Shown one piece after another: positions 34,323-44,500 of a DNA stretch of 64,000 nt. The stretch is from positions 62,001 to 126,000 of the forward strand of contig RDOG01000004.1 of the NCBI GenBank assembly GCA_011365055.1, written 5' to 3'. Positions within the stretch are counted from its first letter, which is position 1; each line of letters begins with the position of its first letter. This DNA is from Promethearchaeota archaeon (GTDB lineage Archaea > Asgardarchaeota > Lokiarchaeia > Helarchaeales > RDOG01). Below the pieces are notes generated by a model, which was not told the origin of the DNA, ran no database searches, and was given only the letters and a program-made list of their open reading frames with translations. Made by a program: the position numbers and the translations under genes.

Positions 34323-36194
34323 TTATTTACTTTCTAAATATTCTTCTAGAATTTTTATAATTTCATATCTTTCAATTGAATTTAATCCTGCAATAAAAAA
34401 ATCTTTAAATTTCTTAATTTCTATTTCAAAAATTGAAGGGTTAGCAACATATAAGCTTTTTCCTAACCGATTTTTATTAAGATCTACTAGAAAAGTCCTA
34501 ATTAATTGATCTTTTCCTTCTTTTTCAAGTATTTTTATATAATCTTTGATTTTTCGTTTAGAAAAAATATCAGAATGAAGGGATTTTAGATTTTTAGCGA
34601 ATTCTTCAGGTGAAATTATAAGAACTTGGTCCTGATCAATAGGGCGAATAATATCTTTAATTTCTGTATTCAAAGGCAATTCCATTTGATCTTTATATTT
34701 ATTCATTAATTGATTGTATTGATTTAAATCAATTACTTCCATACCTTCTTTATTTTTTATTATAGCGCCAACAAAGGGCATTATTTCTTTATTACCTATT
34801 TTAAAAAAACTTGGCTTAAATTTCAAATCAATATTATTCTTTTCTAATTTTTTTACCATAATACCTGATAGAGATTCTCTGTGTAACTTAGAAGGAATAA
34901 TTGCTTTACCATGTTCATGTGATATCATGTTGAATAAATTTAATGATGCTTCTTTTTCACCATGAACGATAAATGTTTTTTGAGGATGAATCCCAAAATT
35001 TTTAAAAAAACTCAATAAACCCGTTTTATCGGCATGAGCAGATAGACCACTTAATTTGCAAATTTGACATTTTAATTCAATTTCTTTATCATTTATCAAA
35101 AGCTTAGATTTTTTTTCCATGACTTTTCTTCCCAAAGTTCCTTCCGGCTGATATCCGCTGAAAAGAATCTTTGAATTCGTATCGGAAAGTATTGATTCTA
35201 TATGATTCATTACTCTTCCACCTTCAAGCATTCCTGATGCAGCCAAAATGATAGAAGAATTAGAAGAACTTGCAATTGACCTTGATTCTTTTTGGGTTTT
35301 TACAAATTTCAAATTTTCTAGATGGAAAATAGATTTATTTTTCAAAAAATATTCTCTAAATGATGGTTTTAAATAATCTTGAAACTCTGAATACAATTCT
35401 GTTACATCCGTTCCCATTGGAGTATCAAAAAAAATAGGAATGTCTTTAATCTGATCCTTTATTTTCCATAAATAATATAGAATTTCTTGACTACGCCCAA
35501 CAGCAAAAACGGGGATTAATAATTTACCTTCATTTTTCATTGTTTCTTTTATTTCTTTCGATAAAAATTTATCAACAATGTTTAGATTTGAATGAGTTTT
35601 ATTGCCATATGTAGACTCAATAATTAAATAATCCGATGCTTTAATTTTAGTTGGAGGATTTAAAATCGGACTTTGTCCATGTCCAAGGTCTCCCGTATAT
35701 GTAAGTGTTATTCCATTTAAATTTAAATAAGTAATGGCAGACCCTAGAATATGGCCGGCATCACAAAAAGAAAATTCTAAATCAGATAAGGAAGTCTTTC
35801 TTTTATATGGTATGCCTTCAAAATTATTAATTATATTTTTCACATCTGATTCGTTATATAATGCCTCAATCCCAGTTTCATTTTCCTCTTCTGCTTGAAT
35901 TTTTGCGCTATCGAGAAGTAATATCCGAGTTAATTCCTTTGTAGCAGTAGTAGAATAAATTGGTCCATTATATCCTCTTTTCCATAATAAAGGAAGTAAT
36001 CCAGAATGATCAATATGAGCATGGGATAAAAAAATACCATCAATTTCATGCGGATTAAAAAAAAGATTTGACTGATCCCTTTTTTCAGGTCCTTGATACA
36101 TGCCGCAATCAAATAGATATTTATGTTCCTTTGTCTCTAATAGAATGCAGCTTCCAGTTACTTCTTGAGTCGCACCCAGGAATTTTAGTTTCAT
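34323..36194 (-). CDS. cas14: Beta-CASP nuclease, candidate type VII effector Cas14
   Basis: 623 residues. The metallo-beta-lactamase/beta-CASP core is complete: HAHIDH at 57-62, DAGHILG (H147), ESTYGN, motif A DTPMG, motif B SAHAD and motif C VHGEKE. Archaeal RNA-cleaving beta-CASP enzymes usually end around 420-450 residues. Here about 170 extra helical C-terminal residues follow, where type VII Cas14 is described to bind the Cas7 backbone. Gene order cas7-cas5-cas14 with 9- and 4-base gaps makes an effector role likely: metal-dependent RNA cutting guided by crRNA. An ordinary RNA-processing nuclease beside cas genes is the alternative. This Cas14 is not the Cas12f-type protein once given that name. 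Confidence 0.75.
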   Translation of the reverse strand: MKLKFLGATQEVTGSCILLETKEHKYLFDCGMYQGPEKRDQSNLFFNPHEIDGIFLSHAHIDHSGLLPLLWKRGYNGPIYSTTATKELTRILLLDSAKIQAEEENETGIEALYNESDVKNIINNFEGIPYKRKTSLSDLEFSFCDAGHILGSAITYLNLNGITLTYTGDLGHGQSPILNPPTKIKASDYLIIESTYGNKTHSNLNIVDKFLSKEIKETMKNEGKLLIPVFAVGRSQEILYYLWKIKDQIKDIPIFFDTPMGTDVTELYSEFQDYLKPSFREYFLKNKSIFHLENLKFVKTQKESRSIASSSNSSIILAASGMLEGGRVMNHIESILSDTNSKILFSGYQPEGTLGRKVMEKKSKLLINDKEIELKCQICKLSGLSAHADKTGLLSFFKNFGIHPQKTFIVHGEKEASLNLFNMISHEHGKAIIPSKLHRESLSGIMVKKLEKNNIDLKFKPSFFKIGNKEIMPFVGAIIKNKEGMEVIDLNQYNQLMNKYKDQMELPLNTEIKDIIRPIDQDQVLIISPEEFAKNLKSLHSDIFSKRKIKDYIKILEKEGKDQLIRTFLVDLNKNRLGKSLYVANPSIFEIEIKKFKDFFIAGLNSIERYEIIKILEEYLESK

Positions 36195-36203
36195 GTGTTT
36201 TCC

Positions 36204-37193
36204 TCACGTAATTATGAATTCACCTTTTCCGAAGCTCGTTCGAGCACCAATACCCGAACATTTTTCAGCAACAGCAAGACTTTTCCAAAAAATAAAAGGT
36301 GCATTTTCTATTTCAAAATCAAATTGAGACCCTTCTGGAAGCGCATGATGAGAAATGAATCTATTCGTGTCAAAAAAATTGATTTTAATTGGTTTCCGTG
36401 TTTGAGAGTCAATTAATTTTAATTTTGGATCTGGATAATTGGTATAATCATATAGAAAAAATTTACCCGCATTTTTTATCGAAGTTAAAAAATCTTTTAC
36501 TGTTAAGAAATTTGTGTTATTATTTTGTTTTGGGATATATTGACTTAATAAATGGATTTTAAATTTCTTTTTTATGCAAAGTTCTTCTGCTCTCTGATTA
36601 ATCATTTCATCCGATATTACATCTAATTGATAATCTTCTATAAATAATTTCCCAATTCCTTTATGACATCTTCCACCAAAATTTAATCCAAAGTTACGAG
36701 CAAATTCCATTATTGCGATAGGATCTTCGAACCTTTTTTCGTTATTCTTTAATTTAATGATAATTTTCAATCGAAATTTGTTATAATTGGAGATCATTTG
36801 TAATCTATATAACTGATTGACTTTATATGTTTGTCTACTCATGCGAGTCTTATTTACAGTTGAAATTCTTGTTGCATATCTTAGGATTTCATTGCAATTA
36901 TTACATTTATAATTCAAAAACCGTTGCTTTTCGATAGTGGGGTATAATAAACCTCCACATTTCTTATGATATACTAAAGCATCTTTGAAATATAATAGAG
37001 GTATTCCATCTTTAAAACTATCAACTATATCGGATTGCATGTTCATCAAAAGATATCCAAAACGCCCTCGTAAAACTTGACCAGGAGGGTATGGCCATGT
37101 ATTTTTTGCTCTAGCCCTTTGATCTTTATAGCCCGTTCCAAAATGCAATAAATCTTTATTTCTAAACTTTGCAGTTAATTCTACTGCAATCAT
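36204..37193 (-). CDS. cas5: RAMP protein, Cas5-like (Cas6-like possible)
   Basis: 329 residues. The N-terminus has the RAMP pattern (LTAKF, then PYPPGQVLRGRFGYLL at about 35-49). A zinc-binding insert follows (H76, C79, C97, C100). The C-terminus carries a glycine-rich loop GIGARTSFGKGEF (about 312-324), as in Cas5/Cas6 folds. In a type VII complex Cas5 would hold the crRNA 5' handle. No Cas6 is seen elsewhere in the window, so a processing role is also possible. It lies between cas7 and the beta-CASP gene with gaps of a few bases. Confidence 0.7.
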   Translation of the reverse strand: MIAVELTAKFRNKDLLHFGTGYKDQRARAKNTWPYPPGQVLRGRFGYLLMNMQSDIVDSFKDGIPLLYFKDALVYHKKCGGLLYPTIEKQRFLNYKCNNCNEILRYATRISTVNKTRMSRQTYKVNQLYRLQMISNYNKFRLKIIIKLKNNEKRFEDPIAIMEFARNFGLNFGGRCHKGIGKLFIEDYQLDVISDEMINQRAEELCIKKKFKIHLLSQYIPKQNNNTNFLTVKDFLTSIKNAGKFFLYDYTNYPDPKLKLIDSQTRKPIKINFFDTNRFISHHALPEGSQFDFEIENAPFIFWKSLAVAEKCSGIGARTSFGKGEFIIT

Positions 37194-37197
37194 GACA

Positions 37198-37845
37198 TCA
37201 CTTCAACACTTTTAATAGTTTTTCGCCGGCATTTTTAATAAAATCAGTCCATTTAAATGATTCGATTGTTTCAATTTCCATTTTCACTTTGCCTCTTCCT
37301 CTAGTAACCCACCCACCTAAACCGGTCATATTTGTAGCTTCCATTGAAGCAGCTAATATATTAAGATCTTCTTCTTTCGAATTAAGGATCACTATATCAC
37401 CGTAAAAATCTGCATTCTCTTCAACTTCCTCAACATTTAAAGTTCCTCCAGATACTACAGACCTAGTATCCCGATCAATTTTTGAATGAAATGATTTATG
37501 AACTATTTCTTTGGCATCTTTTTTAGATATCAAATCATCAATTATGGCTCTTCCTCTTTGACTCATTGCCCCAAAAAGAGAACAAACCTTACATTTTCCA
37601 CAAGTAGCATCCGTCCCGGGTCTTCCAGCATCGCAAACATTTCCGCCCTTTTCTTTTAATATCTTTTCTGCATTTGCTCTAAGTACTCCATAAATTGGAA
37701 CCGCTACTTTCCCATTTGACGTTCTTCTAATAAGTTTAACGGATTTATCTTTATTTATATAATCAGTTTTAATTTCACCTGAAATTAAAGTTGAAATCGT
37801 AGTCATTTTAATTTTTAAGCGTGTAATATCGTCTAATTTAATCAC
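37198..37845 (-). CDS. cas7: Cas7-like RAMP backbone protein
   Basis: 215 residues. Typical group-7 RAMP features are visible: VPIYGVLRANAEKIL (49-63), a four-Cys zinc cluster (C71, C82, C85, C88) running into SLFGAMSQRGR, a catalytic-type Asp loop SKIDRDTRSVVSG (121-133), ADFYGDIVI, and a glycine-rich GLGGWVTRGRGKV end. Csm3-like Cas7 proteins look like this but are usually longer. No cas10, cas8 or cas11 gene accompanies it, which argues against an ordinary type III system and fits type VII. First gene of the cas7-cas5-cas14 operon. Confidence 0.82.
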   Translation of the reverse strand: MIKLDDITRLKIKMTTISTLISGEIKTDYINKDKSVKLIRRTSNGKVAVPIYGVLRANAEKILKEKGGNVCDAGRPGTDATCGKCKVCSLFGAMSQRGRAIIDDLISKKDAKEIVHKSFHSKIDRDTRSVVSGGTLNVEEVEENADFYGDIVILNSKEEDLNILAASMEATNMTGLGGWVTRGRGKVKMEIETIESFKWTDFIKNAGEKLLKVLK

Positions 37846-38031
37846 TTCCTTTATTTTTTTGATTTAAATGTGAGATTTAATTTCCTTCCTCTTTTAAATC
37901 ATTTTGATATAATATTAATTTGTTAAATATTTAAATTCATTAATTTTTAAAATGAAATTAGTCTTTTGATTTAACTACCTTAAAATTTTCAATACTCTTT
38001 TATACTTCTTCACTCCTATTTCTTTATAATG

Positions 38032-38049
38032 AGTTATAAAATTATAACT
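38032..38049. promoter_or_regulatory. Palindrome before the AbrB-like gene
   Basis: AGTTATAA-AA-TTATAACT is a perfect 8-bp inverted repeat around two bases, 32 bases upstream of the GTG start and within the likely promoter. It is a candidate operator for the AbrB-like protein encoded next. Confidence 0.45.
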
Positions 38050-38080
38050 TTCCATAAAAAAAGGATTGGGTTTGAAATAG

Positions 38081-38551
38081 GTGTCAAGTGTAAGTATTGA
38101 TTTAGCTTTTAGAAAGGTGACACATAAGTATCAAATTTCGATACCTAAAGAATGGGTTGATGATTTCGGCAAACAACGGCTGTTCATGTATTCAGAAGAA
38201 AAGAAAGAACAAGCAGTTTTACTTCCAGAAGTAATTTATAAAGAATTAAAAATAAAACCTCTAGTTCTTATTATTCCAAAAATATATAAAAAAAATAATT
38301 TCCTCACTCTACAAAAAGATATCAGAGAAAAACTAAATATTCAAGTAAATGACATCATTCGCTTAACCTATAATAAAAAGCTATCAATAATCGTGCTTGT
38401 AAAGGTTAAAACTGAGAAAATTAAGAACGAATTTGATCAGGAATTCGTTGAATTAGCTCAGAAATTCTTTTCAGACCCAATTGTTCAAAATAATATTAAA
38501 CTCATAAAAAAAATAGAAAAACAAGAAAAAGAAAGGATTGAAAAAAAATGA
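38081..38551 (+). CDS. AbrB/SpoVT-like DNA-binding regulator
   Basis: 156 residues from GTG 38081. Two swapped-hairpin-like segments are visible: RKVTHKYQISIPKEWVDDF (residues 11-29) and NNFLTLQKDIREKLNI-VNDIIRL (about 77-99), the AbrB pattern of strand-loop-IPKE-type helix. A basic helical tail follows. The stop overlaps the start of the giant surface gene (ATGA), so it is translated with it and probably regulates this operon, perhaps through the palindrome at 38032. Confidence 0.65.
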   Translation: MSSVSIDLAFRKVTHKYQISIPKEWVDDFGKQRLFMYSEEKKEQAVLLPEVIYKELKIKPLVLIIPKIYKKNNFLTLQKDIREKLNIQVNDIIRLTYNKKLSIIVLVKVKTEKIKNEFDQEFVELAQKFFSDPIVQNNIKLIKKIEKQEKERIEKK

Positions 38552-41500
38552 CAAAGAAAAAAGGTTTTACATTAATATTCACTATATTCTTCTTACTTTC
38601 AATGTTTTTACCACTAATTCCCATGATACCTTTTATAAATTCAAATAATACTGATAGCATAGATTCCATTAATGATCCCTTGGATTTATTTACAAAAAAT
38701 TCTAGTAAGATATCTCAAGGTTCAGCAACAGGAACTGGAAATAATCAAACCTTATTGCTAACATGTGAAAAGAATGAAATTTTTAGTTTCTATAATACTT
38801 CAATTGATATTCCAATTCCAACTAGTAATTGGAATGTTAGTCAAGGTTATTTTAATTTTTCAAGCATAAATGCATCATTATTCCATAAAATAATTAATGA
38901 TAATGAACAAAATCAACGATATCCTGATGATACTACTACTGGAGCATCATTTCAACCAGCCTGTACATCATTTAATATAACAGCAGACACGAATTTAACG
39001 GGTATTTCTGCAAGAATGGCAAAGACAAGTAATTATTTTGCTCAAGAACTAAGAGTTTTAATTTATAATGCAAGTTGGGTTGTCAACCACCATGAACCGC
39101 CATCTACGGCAGTTGCTCCCATTTATTCTGAAGATTTTGAAGTCCCACCATCAGGAGGAACAGATTCTAATCCTCAATGGAAAAATTTTACATTTACTAA
39201 TCCAATTTTTCTCAATACTTCTGAGACCGTGAATAATACTTTTTTTATTCAGTTTCAACAACTTGGTGGAACAATTAAATGGTATTATCAGGAATCGGAT
39301 AATAAAACGACATCTTTATATTGGACGGGTTTTGCTTGGAATGCAATAACGGATAGCTCGCCTGGTGGCAATGTGGATTTAACTTTAAAAGTAAATTTGA
39401 CAAATTACTCGCCATTCCCTTCAGAGGCGCGAATGAAAATTAATGGAACTTCCATTGAAAATTTAGACAATGAAAATTATGGGTATGGACAATTAACACT
39501 AGACAAAACTAAAATAGATCAAGGTGATTTCTCGCAGATATCTTTTGACGTTACTGCTAGTTCTGATTTAAATTTTACCGTTAACTGGACTTGTAATTTT
39601 GAAAATCTAACTACAATTACTCCTGAATATGAACTTTCTTCAGGAGGAGATACCGAATGGAATGCGACTTTTTCAGGAAATTTTCTAGCAAACTCTTTCA
39701 ACCAAGAAATTAACATGTCTATTGGTCAAGATTGGGAGAATTCAACAGTTTATAATAATTCAGTAGTTTACAATGATATCTTAGTGGACGAATCAAATGA
39801 TTGGGTATTTATAGATAATATTTCAACAAATGGATCTTGGGTAATCAGTTCATCCCAAGAATATTATGGAAATACCATTCAAATGTATCAATACGGTTCA
39901 TTAAATAATGTAACTACAAGTAAATTAGTAAACATGTCAGATACTATCTACATCAATGCTACATTATCAGGAGCTACATCTGGCGAAGCAAATTTAACAA
40001 TTTTCGACCCAGCTGGTTCGATAATAGTAAATAAATCGAATAATAATACAATAACTAGTTCATTGATAACGTTTACTGATGTTATTTTACCGAATGTCGC
40101 AACAACAAATGGCACCTATACTATTCAAGTCTTATGGTGGAATGGATCTGCAACTTCATTAATACAAACAAATTTGGAAATCATTAATCGCACCCAATTA
40201 GTTTTATTATCGGATGCTCAAATAACAGGGCAGCATTATATTGGTGATTCCATTAATATTAGCGTTTATTTAAATGATACTTCTAAAGGATCAGGATCAC
40301 CTTGTGGAGATGCAGATATATCCATTGAAGTATTCAATTTAACAGATGAATCAACAGTTGAGACTTTTTCTGGCACAAGTATTTCAGAAGGCTTATTAGG
40401 TTCTGGTTTCTATAATTATACATTAGATACAACGAATTATATTAACGGCTCATATAAAATCCGAGTAAATTCAACAAAACTTGGAGCAGTAAATCACACA
40501 TTGAATACCTCAAGTTTTAGTCTAATCTTTGATACAAATTTGACGTTGGTGAATTTTGCTGGTACTGACTTAGGGACAACTTACTATAATAATTCAATTT
40601 TTCTCAAGTTTGCATATGACTTCAATAATTCTAGATATTTATATGATCAAAATGTTTCTATCGGAGCTGCATTTGATGATGCGACTTATGACAATGGTGG
40701 GACGTGGTTACCTTCTTTTAACGATATAATAACTTCGGATCCCATGGCTGGTGAAGTTACCAGAGCATACATGAGGTTCCAGATTAATTTAAGTCGAAGT
40801 GCAACTGTAACCAAGGCCAATCTCTACATTAACATCACCTCGACCACAGATCCAGATATTCGAATTGCGTTAATTGAAGATGAATGTTCTAGTTTTCCGT
40901 TTGGTTCAGGAGATGAGACTGATTATCCCGAAAGTTCAAATTACATCGACTATAATGCCTCACAATCTATTGGTTGGAACACCGTCGATATTTCCTCTTT
41001 AGTTCAAGCGTTTGTTAATCGAGATAATTATCACCCTGGTCAATACATGGGATTGAAATTCAAGGAAATATTTATTACTCCTGATTCAGGGGACCAGATT
41101 TCAATTTCAGCATTTGAAACGGGGGTCGCATACAGTAGTTACATTGATTTGGAAGCAAATGGTGGGGAAGATATTGTTTCGAACCCTTCAACCGTTACCA
41201 TCCAAGTAGATGCTGAATCTCCGGAAACTTTACACTTGAACAGCACGACAAATACCTATGATATTCAATTGAATTCGACAGAACATTCTTTTATCACTCA
41301 CACGCTTCAAGTAGTTGCTCAAAAAATGGGTTATAAAAACCATTCTAAATCTTATTCCTGGACAACTGTTGGAGCAAATGGGCGAATTGAAAATTTCTTA
41401 GTAAATCAACAAGCGGTAATAAATAACACGGGAATCGTCAATACTAATTATCCAAATAATATTAGTATAAGTTTTCAATACTTGAACGATACATCGATTG

Positions 41501-44500
41501 ATGGAGCCATTGCAAACGTTTCGATAAATGGTACGTATGAAAAACCAATTAACTATTATTCAGGAACCGAGACATACAATTTCACGCTTAATTTTGCAGA
41601 AATTGACTATAATTCCACTTATCCGGAAACCTTGCCAAAAGAAATTTCCGTAAAAATCAGTAAATATGGATATGATCCATTGTTTTATAACTTCACGTGG
41701 AATTATGATAGGGCTACTACTGACCTTACTTATAATGGAACTATTGCTTCGTTATATACATATCCGACTAACTTAACTCTAACGTTAAACTACTCTGTGA
41801 GTTCAGTATATCCAAACGAAGAAGTTGAAAATGCTCGCGTTAAAGTCTATATTAATGATACGGATTATGACATCCCATGGGATCCAATTTCGGGGCTTTA
41901 TAATGTTACGTTAAATAACACGAATTTTTACAACCGAACGGAAACTTGGAACATCACGATTACTGCTGATAGAAATGGGTTTGAAAATAGAATAGTTCAA
42001 TTTTGGTGGAACACTTCTGAAATTTTGACAAGTTTATCACTTGATAATATTGTTGGAACAGATTTGGGGACAACTTATTATAATAACTCTTTATACCTTA
42101 AATATTCCTACAACACGACTTCTCCCAACACATGGATTCAAAATCCCGACGTGATAACCATTCAAATAGATGGAAACACACCAGTTACTCTTAACACAAA
42201 TGGTTCTTTTGAATGTTATGACTATTCATTGGACAGTAAGATATATCCATTTGGTCCTCACACCATTCAAGTTATTGCTCAAAAATATGGGTATCAAAAC
42301 TGGACTCGAAATTACACGTGGACAACAGAAGATGCCATTTCTAGAATTGAAAGCTTCCTTGTTGACGGATCACCAGTAACTAACATTACAGGAACTGTTT
42401 ACACGAATTATCCCAATAACTTAACCATAAGTTTCGTGTACACGAATGATACTGCAATTTATGGAGCGTTCGCAAACGTTTCAATTGACGGAACGTATCT
42501 CAAAAACATTTCATATTATGGAGCAACTGGCACTTATAACTTTACATTGGACTTTACGGAGATTAACTATAATTCAACTTATCCGAATATAATTGCACCG
42601 GTCATCATGATCAACGTGTCTAAATATGGATATACTCCTGCGTGGTATAATTTCACATGGAATTATAGCAGGGCAACAACTGATCTTACTTATAACGGAA
42701 CGATTGCCTCATTATATACCTATCCTACAAGTCTTACATTAACGCTTAATTATTCTGTTAGTTCAGAATACTCAAATGAAGAAGTCGAAGATGCATTGGT
42801 TACGTGTTTGGTGGATAATAATTTATACACTATTATAGCCTACGATTCTGGATCAGGTTTATACAATTTAACGCTTGATATCGATGTTTTTCCGTTTTTA
42901 AACGATACTGCCGTTAGAAATGTGACTATTAATGCTAGTAGAAATGGATTTGAGAACCAAACGATTCAATTCTGGTGGAACGTAACCGAAATTTTAGCCA
43001 CTTTTACCTTAGACACCCCAACGATTATAGGAACGGACTTAGGAACCACTTATTGGAATAACAGCATATTTTTGAAGTTCTATTATAACACGACCGCACC
43101 TAACCAATACATCCAAGACCCCGACGTTGCCAAGTTATGGCTCGGAAGTAATGAATATGATTTAACTTATAATATAACATCAAACAGTTATGATATAATG
43201 TTAAATACGAGTCCCTCTGATTATGGATTCAAAATTCATAATATAATGGTTAATTTCTCGAAATATGGTTATAATAACTTCACACAAAATTACACTTGGA
43301 CAATCGATCCAGCTGATACTTTTTTCAATACGTTTGATATCAACAATCAAGTCGGACTAAGTAATAATTCAGTGATTTCTACTTATTATCCAGAAAATAT
43401 CTCAATCGGCTTACAATTTTTCAATGATACAACTATCGATAACGCAACGGTTACTGCAAGAGTGAACGGGGGAACTTACCCGTTTACATATAATCCATTA
43501 ACCGAAACATATAACATCACGCTGAACTTCACTCAACTCTCATATGCTGACGATGCAAACTTAATTAAAAATATTAACATTACCGCATGGAAGTATGGAT
43601 ATAATATTGTATATTACAATTTTTCCTGGAAATTTTCAGAGGCACCAACATCTTACACGTTACATTCTCCAACACCCATAGGAATAGACCTTCCGAATTC
43701 CTATTACGCGGAAAGCATTAATATTTCAATGAATTTTACAAGAATTGTTCCTACGACTGGTCCTGTTTCCCACGCACAAATAGGTCTGGAAATTCGAAAT
43801 TTAGGATCGAATGCATTGATTGGTCATGAATTATTGATATATGATGCAGGTTCAGGGCTTTTCAATATAACACTAAATACCACGGATTATGGAATTCAAC
43901 AATTAAAACTCTTATTTAATGCATCAGTGTTCGGATATCAAGATTATCTTGTATTAGACCGGTTAGAATATCATTGGAATATTCTTCCCAATCCTAATAC
44001 CGCATTAATCCTATATGCAAACGTCTCTAACATGGTTGCTTATAATTATTCCTACATTTGGGGATATTCGGTCAATTTCACGGTATTTTATAACGATACG
44101 GCTACCGGAACACCTATCGATAGAGGACAAGGAACCACTTTGGGCGGTTGGATAAATGACCATAACAATCAACGTATTAGAAACCTTCAAGATTCGGACT
44201 TTTATGAAATAAATGCAGGAAATTACACGATTCACATCCAAAATCTAAATTCAAGCAGCGGACCTTATAACATCAACTTAACTGCTAGTGCTCCTGCTTA
44301 TGGACCGAGAACAATTCTGAATATTTATCTCTACGTGAACGGAACCCAGACTACCTTGATCTCAAACAATACAGTATTAAACCATTTAACGTGGGGTGGC
44401 ACCCTAACATTCAACTTGACATATAATGATACGACATGGAATCAACTATTAATTGGTGCAACGCTTTCAAATAATTGGACTATTGGTGGCGTCGATTGGG

